From Nocardia brasiliensis ATCC 700358 (GTDB taxonomy: Bacteria; Actinomycetota; Actinomycetes; Mycobacteriales; Mycobacteriaceae): a stretch of 64,000 nt of DNA. The notes beneath the pieces are model-generated. The model saw only the letters and a list, made by a program, of their open reading frames with translations. It searched no databases and had not been told where the DNA came from. Positions within the stretch are counted from its first letter, which is position 1. Each line of letters opens with the position of its first letter. The stretch spans positions 6,386,001 through 6,450,000 of the forward strand of contig NC_018681.1 of assembly GCF_000250675.2 (NCBI RefSeq), in the 5' to 3' direction. The position numbers and the translations under genes are program-made. Positions 52,293 through 61,600 of the stretch are shown here, piece after piece.

Positions 52293-52922
52293 GTGCCGAC
52301 CTCCCCGCCCCCGCGCTCCCCCCTGAACCTGACGGTGCTGGCGTTGCTGTTCGAAGGACCGATGCACCAGTACCGGATGCGGAAGTTGATCACCGACCGG
52401 GGCAAAGGCGCGGTGGTGAACATCCGCAGCAGCAACAGCATTCAGCAGACCGTGCAACGCCTGGAGCGCGACGGACGTATCGAGGCCGTGCAGACCGAAC
52501 AGGTCGGCGGTCGCCCGGCTCGCACGGTCTACCGCCTCACGAGCGCGGGACGAGCAGATCTGTTCGACGCCATGCACAACGCGCTCACCACCCCGGCGCG
52601 CGAGTACCCGCTGTTCCCCGCGGCCTTGTCGTTCATGGCGATCCACAGCCCCGCCGAGGTCGCGCGCATGCTTCAACAGCGGCGCACCGAACTGCATCGG
52701 ATCGTCGAAGAGCACAAACGCGGCGTACAGGACGCCCCCGCGACCTTGCCGCCGGTGTTCCTCATCGAGAACGACTACACGATCTGCATGACACAAGCCG
52801 AAATCGACTGGGTCGATCGGACTCTGGCCGCGTTGGACAGCGGCGAACTCACCTGGAACACCCGGGAGCTGATCGAGCGCGCCGTTCGATACGAACACGA
52901 CACCGGTGACGGCCCCCGATAA
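52293..52922 (+). CDS. PadR family transcription regulator
   Basis: A 209-aa regulator with an N-terminal winged helix-turn-helix (LNLTVLALLFEGPMHQYRMR, SSNSIQQTVQRLERDGRI, then TVYRLTSAGR) and a long helical C-terminal Vir_Cterm-like domain (residues ~95-200). GTG at 52293 follows TAAAGT by 6 nt, so it is probably leaderless, and the operator lies just upstream. It should repress itself and the divergent membrane-protein gene. Confidence 0.9.
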   Translation: MPTSPPPRSPLNLTVLALLFEGPMHQYRMRKLITDRGKGAVVNIRSSNSIQQTVQRLERDGRIEAVQTEQVGGRPARTVYRLTSAGRADLFDAMHNALTTPAREYPLFPAALSFMAIHSPAEVARMLQQRRTELHRIVEEHKRGVQDAPATLPPVFLIENDYTICMTQAEIDWVDRTLAALDSGELTWNTRELIERAVRYEHDTGDGPR

Positions 52923-53009
52923 CAGGGCGCGCGAAACACCACGAGCCGAGGAGCGCGGCAACGGATTTTCGGGCGGGCGCGAAGCACGCGACCCCGTTAG
53001 ATTGACAGG

Positions 53010-53723
53010 ATGAGCAATCCTGGGGCGGGGGTTTTGGCCGTGATGCCGCTGCACACGATCAGCGAGGTCTACGGCGAATCCGGACTGCGCGAACGATTCT
53101 TGTTGGAAATCACCGATCTACCGGATACCGATCGGCTCGTTGCGGCGCTGGAATTGGCCGCCGAATTACACCGCGACGACCGCTACGGCCGCGAGCCGTA
53201 TCTGAATCATCTACTGCGCGTATCTATTCGGATCATCAGCCACTACAAGGTGCGCGACAGCGAGCTGGCGATCGCGGGCCTGCTGCACGATGCGGTCGAG
53301 GACCATCCCGCTGAACTCGCCGGCGACCGGCCGGGCCCGCCGGCCGCCGCGGCGCTCGCCGTCCTGGCCGAGCGATTCGGCGACCGGGTCGCCGACATCG
53401 TCGCCGCCGTCACCAATCCCGCCCCGGACCCGTCGATCGACCGGCACGTGCAATACCGCGAGCACGTTGCGGCGAACCTGGCGGACGCACCATGGGCGCG
53501 CATCGTCAAACTCTCCGATTTCACCGACAACGGTGTCGGCATTCTCTACGCGACGGGTTCGGCGATGCACAAGCTCGCCGTCAAATACCGCCCGCTCACC
53601 GCGGTATATCGCGATCTCGTCACCCGCGCCGACACCCCGCTGTCCGACGACGTCAAGCAGTACATCCTCGATCAGCTCGACAGCGCCGACGAACGTTTCG
53701 ACGCGATCCTCGCGCGGGACTGA
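53010..53723 (+). CDS. HD-domain phosphohydrolase, SpoT/small alarmone hydrolase-like
   Basis: A 237-aa metal-dependent hydrolase. The HD motif is EPYLNHLLRVSI (first His) and GLLHDAVEDHP (HD plus the ED pair), with IVKLSDFTDN as the distal Asp. This set is that of the (p)ppGpp hydrolase half of RelA/SpoT and of stand-alone small alarmone hydrolases, and no synthetase domain is present. Hydrolysis of ppGpp is a good guess but other nucleotides are possible. ATG at 53010 follows TAGATT by 6 nt (leaderless). A CPBP membrane protease gene follows by 44 bp on the same strand. Confidence 0.82.
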   Translation: MSNPGAGVLAVMPLHTISEVYGESGLRERFLLEITDLPDTDRLVAALELAAELHRDDRYGREPYLNHLLRVSIRIISHYKVRDSELAIAGLLHDAVEDHPAELAGDRPGPPAAAALAVLAERFGDRVADIVAAVTNPAPDPSIDRHVQYREHVAANLADAPWARIVKLSDFTDNGVGILYATGSAMHKLAVKYRPLTAVYRDLVTRADTPLSDDVKQYILDQLDSADERFDAILARD

Positions 53724-53767
53724 CCGGCCGCGTCCTCCGTTCGGCGGAGGCCGCGACCGGCCCGTCG

Positions 53768-54601
53768 ATGGCAGGGTTGCCAGTCATGGGCACGCGGCGC
53801 ATCGACAAGGTACTGCTGGTGGCGGGTGTGGCGGCGTTCCTCGCCGCGCTGCTGACGCTGATCGCGACCGGCCACACCGCCCTGCGCTATTCCGCCGACA
53901 GCGACGACACGGTGCCGTTGTGGACGGTCTGGGTGACGGTCGGCGCCGCGCTCGCCGTGGCCCGGTTGGTACCGCCGAAACAACCCGCGGCGGGTCCGGC
54001 CGTGGATTCGCGGGTGCTCGCTCGCCAAGGCTGGTGGCTGTATGCGCTCGGCGTACTCTTCGCGATCGGCTTCTACCTCTCGGGCGGTAACGACCTGTGG
54101 TTCCTCGGGCTGAAATGCACACTGCTGCTTGCTGTTCCCTTGCTGCTGCGGCTGGTTTCCTGGCGCGAGTGGTATCGCCTCGACACCCGGGGCCGCTGGC
54201 TGCGGCCGGCCCCTGCCGTGCTGACCTTCCTCGTGCTGGTCACCGTGTTCCATCCGAGCTTCACCGGCACGCCGCCGCCGATCGCGCTCGTCGTCTTCCT
54301 CTTCTTGCTGAACGCGGTGCTGGAGGAGATCTTCTACCGGATCTGGTTGCAGACACGACTGGAAGCCCGTTACGGACGCTGGCCGGCCATCCTGTCGACG
54401 TCGCTGCTGTGGGCCGGTTGGCATGTGGCGATCCAGGGCAACAACGGTTTCGGCGTCGACCTCGCCACCGTGGTCGCACGACTCGGCGCCGAGGGGTTGT
54501 TCTTCGGCTACCTGTGGTCGCGTTATCGGAACCCGTGGTTGCTCTTCGTGGTGCACGGCGTGACCAATGCGTCGGTGGGCATGCTCGCCGCAATGTTCTG
54601 A
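53768..54601 (+). CDS. CPBP family intramembrane glutamic protease
   Basis: A membrane protein of 277 aa (271 if the ATG at 53786 is used, which has AGGG at better spacing). It has about seven to eight hydrophobic segments. CPBP/Abi active-site motifs are visible: LEEIFYRIWLQ (EExxxR), SLLWAGWHVAIQ (His) and FVVHGVTNAS (HxxxN). Such proteases take part in protein processing, bacteriocin immunity or stress. It may be co-transcribed with the HD-domain gene upstream. Confidence 0.85.
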   Translation: MAGLPVMGTRRIDKVLLVAGVAAFLAALLTLIATGHTALRYSADSDDTVPLWTVWVTVGAALAVARLVPPKQPAAGPAVDSRVLARQGWWLYALGVLFAIGFYLSGGNDLWFLGLKCTLLLAVPLLLRLVSWREWYRLDTRGRWLRPAPAVLTFLVLVTVFHPSFTGTPPPIALVVFLFLLNAVLEEIFYRIWLQTRLEARYGRWPAILSTSLLWAGWHVAIQGNNGFGVDLATVVARLGAEGLFFGYLWSRYRNPWLLFVVHGVTNASVGMLAAMF

Positions 54602-54621
54602 CGCACAGTATGTTTCGGAAA

Positions 54622-55197
54622 TCAGGAGGAGCGCAGCACCGATTCTACGAGTTCGCGCACCGCGTCCAGCAGCCGCTCGGTCTCGCCCGCCCGGATCATC
54701 GCCTGCACCAGTTCGCCGCCGATCGCCGCCAGCAGTAGCCGCCCGACCGTCTCGGCGTCGATATCAGGCCGGGCCGCCCGCAGCAGCGCGGTGATGTGGT
54801 TGTCCCAGAACGCGTGGAACTCGCCGGTGCGCGGATGCGGCGGCACCGTGCGGTAGGCCACCATGAGTTCCGAGTTCGCGATCACCAGCCGGGTCATCGC
54901 GTCGAAGTACGCGAGCAGCCGGTCTGCGGCGGGCGCGCCCGGGCCGAGCGGTGGCGGGCCGGTGGCGATGGCGTCCATCAGGGTGAGCGCGCTTTCGGCG
55001 ACCATCTCGTGCAGCAGGCCGGCGCGGTTGCCGAAGCGATGGAAAATGGTGCCCTTACCCACCCCGGCCGCGGCGGCGACCCGGTCCATGGTGATCGCCT
55101 CGGCACCGCGCTCGGCGAGCAACGCGCTGGTCGCGTCGAGAATCGCCCGCCGATTGCGCGCCGCGTCGGCTCGTTCCTTCGGACGCCCGTCGGTCAT
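54622..55197 (-). CDS. TetR family regulator of the quinone reductase gene
   Basis: A TetR/AcrR regulator of 191 aa. The N-terminal helix-turn-helix is ITMDRVAAAAGVGKGTIFHR (residues ~35-54), with a helical ligand domain after it. ATG at 55197 (MTDGRPKERA) is preferred; a TTG at 55218 is in frame. It is divergent from an MDR-family reductase, and the 85-bp space holds two inverted copies of one operator sequence, so it probably represses itself and the reductase. Confidence 0.88.
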   Translation of the reverse strand: MTDGRPKERADAARNRRAILDATSALLAERGAEAITMDRVAAAAGVGKGTIFHRFGNRAGLLHEMVAESALTLMDAIATGPPPLGPGAPAADRLLAYFDAMTRLVIANSELMVAYRTVPPHPRTGEFHAFWDNHITALLRAARPDIDAETVGRLLLAAIGGELVQAMIRAGETERLLDAVRELVESVLRSS

Positions 55198-55219
55198 CGC
55201 ACCCACTTTCGTTGACAAC

Positions 55220-55267
55220 TTGACCGTCGGTCCATATCGTTGCCGACAGAACTGGACCGATAGTCAA
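55220..55267. promoter_or_regulatory. Two inverted TetR operator copies
   Basis: TTGACCGTCGGTCCA (55220-55234) and, on the other strand, TTGACTATCGGTCCA (55267-55253) differ at only two positions. Both include a TTGAC that could be a -35 element for one of the divergent promoters. Confidence 0.75.
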
Positions 55268-55282
55268 CTTGTGGAGTTCATG

Positions 55283-56251
55283 ATGCAGGCAATCGTAATG
55301 ACGGCGACCGGCGGACCCGAGGTCTTGGTCGCCACCCAGGCGCCGGTGCCGACCGCGGACGCAGGCGAGGTGGTCGTCCGCGCCGAAGCCATCCCGGTCC
55401 TGTTCCCCGAGACGAAACTGCGTTCCGGCGCGTTCCCGCTCGCCGTCGAGCCGCCGCTGGTCTTCGGTTTCCAGGCGGCCGGCGTGGTGACCGAGGTGGG
55501 CGACGGCGTCGACCCGGCACTGCTCGGCCGCCGAGTTGCCTTGAACACCAAGGGATTCGGCTCCTACGCCGAATTCGTCGGCGCGCCTGCGAGTTCGGCG
55601 GTACCCATCCCGGACGGACTGTCGTCGGTGGACGCGGCGGCAGTGCTCATGAGCGGTTCGGTGGCCATCCCCCTGCTGGAAACGGCTCGGCTCACAGGCA
55701 CTGAAACGGTGCTGATCGAAGCCGCCGCAACAGGAATCGGCAGCTACCTCACCCAGCTCGCCAAGGAATACGGCGCGGCCCGCGTCGTCGCCACCGCGGG
55801 CGGTGCCGCCAAAGCCGAGCGGGCGCGGGCGCTCGGCGCCGACGACGTCATAGACCACAACGATCCCGTATGGCCGGACCGGCTGCGCGAAACCCTGGAC
55901 GGCACAACCCTCGACGTCGTCTTCGACTCGATCGGCGGCGAAACCGCCCGCGACGTGCTCGCACTGACGACACCGCTGCACGGTCGAATGCTCAGCTACG
56001 GCTGGCTCTCCGGTGCCCCCGCCCAATTCGGCGCCACCGACCTGATCACCACCGGCCGCACGCTCATCGGCTGTGCGGGCCCCGATTGGCTCGCCCGAGT
56101 AGCCGACTCCCGCAACGCGATCCTCACCCGCGCGGCAGCAGGCGGCATCGACCCCTCGGTCGACTCGATTCTCCCCTTGGACCAGGCAAGCAAAGCGCAC
56201 CAGCTGCTGGAAGACCGCACGCCGCTGGGCCGAATCATTCTGTGTCCCTGA
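55283..56251 (+). CDS. Zinc-independent MDR-family quinone oxidoreductase
   Basis: A 322-aa medium-chain reductase of the QOR type using NADPH. The N-terminal GroES-like domain begins MQAIVMTATGGPEVL. The Rossmann fold is at VLIEAAATGIGSYLTQLAKE with VVATAGGAAKAERA and GADDVIDH after it, and the domain end reads LGRIILC. Structural and catalytic zinc cysteines are absent, as in quinone reductases. The start at 55283 has GGAG 6 nt upstream; an ATG directly before it is also possible. Regulated by the divergent TetR protein through shared operators, so it probably responds to a quinone or electrophile. Confidence 0.88.
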   Translation: MQAIVMTATGGPEVLVATQAPVPTADAGEVVVRAEAIPVLFPETKLRSGAFPLAVEPPLVFGFQAAGVVTEVGDGVDPALLGRRVALNTKGFGSYAEFVGAPASSAVPIPDGLSSVDAAAVLMSGSVAIPLLETARLTGTETVLIEAAATGIGSYLTQLAKEYGAARVVATAGGAAKAERARALGADDVIDHNDPVWPDRLRETLDGTTLDVVFDSIGGETARDVLALTTPLHGRMLSYGWLSGAPAQFGATDLITTGRTLIGCAGPDWLARVADSRNAILTRAAAGGIDPSVDSILPLDQASKAHQLLEDRTPLGRIILCP

Positions 56252-56332
56252 GGGAGCGCACCCGGCCGCCGCGCGGCCCGGCCCCAGTCCAGAGCGATAG
56301 GCTGATGCCGTGCAGACTGGGGTGGCGAAGCA

Positions 56333-56600
56333 GTGCCGATCCGGACCGATCTGCCGGTGGATACGGTCGGACCGGGACTCGACGTGCGCACCGAAATGCT
56401 CACTTCGACCACGGATCTGCTCCGGATCACCTTGCCGCCCTTCGACCTACGCACGAAGCACGGCCTGCTCGAGCAGGCCGAGGTGTTTGGGACTGATCGC
56501 CGCGGCCGACGGTTTTCTGGCCGTCCACCGGCCGACCGGCCTCGCGGTTGCGGCGGGCTGGGTCGCCACGCCCACCAGCGAAGGCGGCACGCTCGGCTGA
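56333..56600 (+). pseudogene. Serpin-like gene fragment, frameshifted
   Basis: Frame 2 reads VGPGLDVRTEMLTSTTD, then LLRITLPPFDLRTKHGLLEQ and AEVFG; near 56490 similarity passes to another frame that reads LIAAADGFLAVHRPTGLAVA and stops at 56600. The first part resembles the middle of bacterial serpins (strand, LPxFxL, HxLLxxAxxFGL). The reactive-centre region and most of the protein are absent. I infer a decayed, truncated serpin gene; the family call is tentative, and a sequencing frameshift would not explain the missing parts. Confidence 0.35.
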
Positions 56601-56670
56601 TATCGCGAACCGGCCGGACTCCAGGCTTCGACTACGCCCGCCGCCGAACGGCCAAGGCGTGCGGCCTCAT

Positions 56671-57900
56671 TCAGGGGCGGCGGGCGAAGGCGGGGGCGTG
56701 TTCGGGGCGAATACCGCGGGCGACCAGGAACGGCGGGATGCTGCGCACGATGGGGATACGGCGGAAAATACGCACGGGCAGCGGGGCGACGGGCGTGCCG
56801 GCGATATCGATGCTGCCGGACAAGGCGGGCCGGATGGCGCGGGCGTGCAGGAAGCGTTGGATGCCCTGGGTCACGGCGGTCGGCAGGGTGCGGCGGCGTT
56901 GCACCCTGGCCAGCTCGCGCACGCCCACGCTGCCCGAAAGCAAGGGCGCGGCAAGGATTCTCGCGGCGGCGACCGCGTCCTGGACGGCGAGGTTGATGCC
57001 GACGCCCGCCACCGGGGACATGGCGTGCGCCGCATCGCCGATGCACAGCAGCCCCTCGGTGTACCAGGTGGTGAGCCGGTCCAGCTGCACGTCGAGCAGC
57101 TTCACCTCGTCCCAGCCGGTGAGCACGTCCACGCGATCGCGCAACCACGGCACTGCATCCGCCATCTGCCGCATGATCTCGTCGACCGGCCCGCGCCGTG
57201 CGGCGGCGTCGGTCCCCTTGGCGATGAGCGTGGCGCACTGCCAGTAGTCGCCGCGATCCAGCAGCACGGCGGCCCGGCGCGCGGTGACGATCGGGATGGC
57301 GCCCGCAGGGTCGGTGTCGTTGCGCGGCAACCGGAACCACCACACATCCATCGGGGTGGGCCAGCTGCGCGAGGGCAGATCGACGGCGGCGCGCAGCACC
57401 GAGGAGCGCCCGTCACAGGCGACAGTGAGGTCGGCGCGGATCTCCCCGGTGGCGCCGTCGGTGGTCCGATAGCCGGCACCGACGACCTTGCCGTCCGACC
57501 ACACCGGCGCTGTCGCTTCGGTATTCATCCGCAGCGTGAAAGTCGGCTCCTGAGCGGCGGCACGGGCCAGCAGGTCGAGCAGATCCCACTGCGGCACCAT
57601 GGCGATGTACTTGTGTTTGCCGGGCAGGTTTTTCAACGAGGCAAGCGTCTGCAAACCGCTCGCGGTCGGCAGCGCGACCTGTTCGAGCTTGCGCGCGGGC
57701 AGTTTCGCGAATTCGTCGCCGAGACCCAGCTCGTCCAGCAGGTCGAGGGTTGTGGGATGCACGGTGTCGCCGCGGAAGTCGCGCAGGAAGTCCTTGTGCT
57801 TCTCCAGCACGGTCACTTCGACACCGGCCCGGGCCAGCAGCAATCCCAGCACCATTCCGGCGGGTCCACCGCCGACCACCAGACAGGTCGTGCGTTCCAT
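56671..57900 (-). CDS. FAD-dependent monooxygenase (PHBH/UbiH-like)
   Basis: A 409-aa flavoprotein hydroxylase. The Rossmann FAD motif is LVVGGGPAGMVLGLLLARAG at the N-terminus, the DG motif is VACDGRSSVLR (near 175) and the GD motif is LCIGDAAHAMSPVAGVGINL (near 290). These mark group A aromatic or polyketide hydroxylases, with NAD(P)H reduction in the same chain. ATG at 57900 has GGGGGAGG upstream. It is next to a DUF4334 gene on the same strand but 97 bp downstream of it, so co-transcription is possible. The substrate is unknown. Confidence 0.9.
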   Translation of the reverse strand: MERTTCLVVGGGPAGMVLGLLLARAGVEVTVLEKHKDFLRDFRGDTVHPTTLDLLDELGLGDEFAKLPARKLEQVALPTASGLQTLASLKNLPGKHKYIAMVPQWDLLDLLARAAAQEPTFTLRMNTEATAPVWSDGKVVGAGYRTTDGATGEIRADLTVACDGRSSVLRAAVDLPSRSWPTPMDVWWFRLPRNDTDPAGAIPIVTARRAAVLLDRGDYWQCATLIAKGTDAAARRGPVDEIMRQMADAVPWLRDRVDVLTGWDEVKLLDVQLDRLTTWYTEGLLCIGDAAHAMSPVAGVGINLAVQDAVAAARILAAPLLSGSVGVRELARVQRRRTLPTAVTQGIQRFLHARAIRPALSGSIDIAGTPVAPLPVRIFRRIPIVRSIPPFLVARGIRPEHAPAFARRP

Positions 57901-57997
57901 CGACTGCCTCCCCCTCGGTCGCCCGCGCGGATACCCCCATGCTAGTCCGTGCACGAACCGGACTGCCGCGGAACGGTTCCGGGTGTCGCCCAGCCGA

Positions 57998-58546
57998 CTA
58001 CCGGTACAGGACGAAGAAGTACGGCTCGGCCAGCCCGCGCATGTCCATCACGCCGAGCAGCGTGCGCTCGTCGACCCGCCGGAAGTGGTCGATGATCGGC
58101 AGGTGGTCGTAGATCATGGCGGCACTGGCCACACCGCGGTAGTCGATATCGCGCAGCCGCGCGGTCGGCTTGCTCGTGCGCAACGCCGGTCGCAGCAGTG
58201 GGAGCGCGCGCTTTCCCGCCTGCACCACGCCGACCGGTATCCGCCCGGCCAGTCCGAGCGGCACCCGGCGCGGGTCGACGGGAAAGACGGTGCCGTCGGC
58301 GGTGGCGAACAGCAGCGGATGCACTGTGTCCGCGTCGTCGAACTGCTTGCCGTACCAGCCCGACGCGACGAGCACCCCGGCGAACGGATGTCCGGTGTCG
58401 ACCTCGTCGCCTTGCCAGCGTCCGACGGTGACCTCCGCGACGGGCGCGGCGGGCAGCCGGTCGAACAGCTCCCACGCCTGTGCCGGGGTGGCGCGGCGGG
58501 CCCGTAGCGCTGCCAGATCGACCGCCGGTCCATTCTTCGCAGCCAT
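57998..58546 (-). CDS. GXWXG/DUF4334 domain protein
   Basis: A soluble 182-aa protein. The N-terminal GXWXG domain shows VGRWQGDEVDTGHPF and GWYGKQFDDADTVHPLLF, and the C-terminal DUF4334 part shows IDYRGVASAAMIYDHLPIID and MDMRGLAEPYFFVL. The role of this two-domain family is unknown; it often lies near oxidoreductases, as here. ATG at 58546 has GAGGAG upstream. It is 78 bp from the stop of the giant WD40 protein on the same strand. Confidence 0.82.
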   Translation of the reverse strand: MAAKNGPAVDLAALRARRATPAQAWELFDRLPAAPVAEVTVGRWQGDEVDTGHPFAGVLVASGWYGKQFDDADTVHPLLFATADGTVFPVDPRRVPLGLAGRIPVGVVQAGKRALPLLRPALRTSKPTARLRDIDYRGVASAAMIYDHLPIIDHFRRVDERTLLGVMDMRGLAEPYFFVLYR

Positions 58547-58624
58547 CGGGTTTCTCCTCAGCACGGCAACATTGCAAGAATTACTGTATCTATCTCTCAC
58601 AACGGCTCGCCAGCCGGGCGGCGC

Positions 58625-61600
58625 TCAGAACGGCGCGTCCGACGGCAGCCGCCCGACCTCCGGCAGATACTGGTCCAACTCCCCTGACTCGAACCGCGAC
58701 ATCCCGATCACCTGCCAGAACTGTCCCGCCGTATTGCCCTCGGACTTGTAGCGGCCGTCGGGCGCGAGCGCGGCCCACCCCTCCGGCAGCCCCAGCAGTT
58801 CCGCCCGGACAGCGGGCGCGGCGTCGCCGCCCGGCACCGTCCACAGCATCGCGTTGCCGTCGTCGCCGCCGCTGGCCAGCAGTTGCCCGGACGGGTGGAA
58901 CGCCAACGCCCAGACCCGGCGCTTGTGCCCCTCCATGGTGTGCAGATGTCGCCCGGTCGCCATGTCCCACAACCGGATCACGAGATCGTCGCCCGCGGTC
59001 GCCAGCAGACCGGTGCGCGGATCGACCGCCGCCGACCACAGCCGTCCCGTGTGCCGGGTCAGCTCGTGCAGGCTCAGTCCGGCCTCGACATCCCAGATCC
59101 GCGCCGTGGTGTCCCAGGAGACGCTCGCGAGCCGATCCCCTTGGAAGGCAACGGCATACACCCGATCACCATGGCCGTGCAGCTCGCGCAACAGCCTGCC
59201 CGAGTCGACGTCCCACAGCCGCACCACGGAGTCGTCGCACCCGGTGGCCATCAGCGAGCCGTCGGCGTTGAAGGCGATCGACCGCACCCGCCCGCGATGT
59301 TCGCCGCACACCATGTGCAGCGCGCCGGTGGTCCGCGTCCAGATGATTACCGTGTCATCGTCGTTCGCGGTGGCCACGTACTGGTCGGTGGGATCGAACG
59401 CGATCGCCCACACCGGCGCGGCCTCGATATTGATGTGCCGCTGGAAATCTCCGGTGTCCAGATTCAGCAGGCTCAGCCTGCCGTCGTTGCCGACCACGCC
59501 GAGCTGCTGCGGTTGCTTCCCGCTGAACAGCGCGGTCTCGAAGGTGAGCAGCCGGTCCTCGCTGCCGACCAGCCGCCGGATGAGCCTGCCGGTCACCGGA
59601 TCCCACAGCCGGACCACCCCGTCGTTACCACCCGCCGCCAGGATCGTGCCGTCCGCGTTGAAGGTGACCGATTTGACCTGCCTGCCGTGGCCGGTGAGCA
59701 CATGCCGGCACGCACCGGTCGCGGGATCCCAGAGCCGGGTGGTGAATTGGTCGTCGGTGACGGCGAGTTGCGCGCCGTCCGGCCGGAACGCGAACGGCCA
59801 GATCGATCCGGCGTGCGCGGTGATCCGATGCCGCAGCTCGCCGGTCACGCTGTCGCGCAGGCAGAGCAAGCCCGCGCTGTCGCCGGACGCGAGCACCTCG
59901 CCCGCCGGATCGAAGGCGAGCCAGTAGATGGCCGCATTGTGCTCGGTAGGTACGTATTTCGCCACACCCGCGTCCACGTCCCAGACGCGTAGCCCACCGT
60001 CGGTATCGCCGCTGGCCAGCAGCGGCAGGCGCGGATGGAAAGCCAGCGTGTAGACGCGGCCGCCGTGACCGGGCAGCGCACGAATCAACGTGCACCGCAC
60101 CGGATCCCACAGCGCGACGGTGCCGTTCGCCCCACCGACCGCGAGCACGTCACCGGCGGGGTTGAATGCGATCCGGAAGACCGAGCCCGTCTCGCCGACG
60201 AATTCGCCGCGCTGCGTACCGGTCTCGACATCCCAGAGCCGGACCACCCCGTCGCGATACGCGGCGGCGAGCACGCCGTCGTGAAAAGCCAAGCTGTAGA
60301 TCAGCTCCCGGCGGCCCTCGGGCGCGCACTCGTGCAGCAGGTCGCCGCTGGGCAGCGCCCAGAGCCGCAGCATGCCCTGTGCGTCGCCGGTGGCGAGCAG
60401 GGTGCCCGCGCGGTTCAGCTCGACCGGCCACGGCCATTCGCTGTGCCCGTGCAGGATCCGGCGCGACTCGCCGGTGACCGCGTCCCAGATGCCGACCGCG
60501 CCGTCGGCGGCGCCGCTGATCAGCACCGTGCCGGTGAACGCCACCGCGAACGAACGATTCCGATGGCCCTGCAGCGTGCGCAACGGCAGGCCGGTCTCGG
60601 TGTCGCAGATCAGTACGCCGCCGTCGTCGCTGCCGATGGCGAGCATGCCGCCGTCAGGGCTGTAGGCCAACGGTTTCGGCAATCGCCCGTGCCGGGCGTG
60701 AAAGCCGTGCCGCACGCCGATCGAGGCGGGGGCGAATTCGGTCCGCGCGACCGACCCGGGCATCCAGGCCGCGCCGTGCAGATCGGTCCCCGCGGGCGTA
60801 CCGATCACATCCAGCAGGGCGGCGCGATTCCAGCGGCTGTCCGGCGCGCGAGTTCCGGTCAGATCGGTGCGAGCCAATCGCGCCCTGGTGAAGTCGGCAC
60901 CGGTCAGGTCCGCGCCGACCAGGCTCGCCTCGTCCAGCCGCGCGCCGACCAGCCGGGCGCCGCGCAGCACGGCCCGGTCCAGATTCACCCCGACCAACCG
61001 GGCTCCGGTCAGGTCGGCGTCGGTCAGATCGACCTGCTGCATATCGCGATACGACAGATCCTCACCGGCCAGCACCGCGCCGCGCAGATCCGCCGAGGGC
61101 GCGGTGCGCAGCCGGGTGGTGAGCCGGACCGCGTTGGTCTTGGCCACCTCGTCGGCGGCCGGGTCGTCGAGTACACCGCCTGCCCAGCCACGCGCGGCCC
61201 GGACGTCGGCGAGGTCGCAGAGGAAGTCGATGGACAGCTGCGAGAGCGGCACATGCGAAAGCTGGGGCGGCGCGGTCACACCCGCGGCGAACTGCTCGGC
61301 GATGTGGTTCGCGACCAGCCACTCGGTGACCGAGGAGTGGATGAACCCGAACAGGTTGTCCTCGGTGCGCACCAGCAGGCTGCCGGAACCGATGGCGTGC
61401 GCGGACTGCTGCACCGACATCCGATTCGAGCCGGTCATCTCCACCAGACTCTGTGCGACCTCGGTCAATTCGGAGAGACGCAGATACGGCTCGCCGGTCT
61501 CCCAGATGCGCAGCGCGAATGCCGTGACGGCCAGCCACAATTCGTGCAGCCGCAGCCCGGGTAGCGAACCCGCGGCGCTCGCCGTGCGATCGGTCTCGTA

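Noticed and set aside
56548..57945. Long plus-strand open frame over the FAD monooxygenase
   Set aside because: The minus-strand frame carries all three FAD-hydroxylase motifs, so the plus-strand frame is a shadow.
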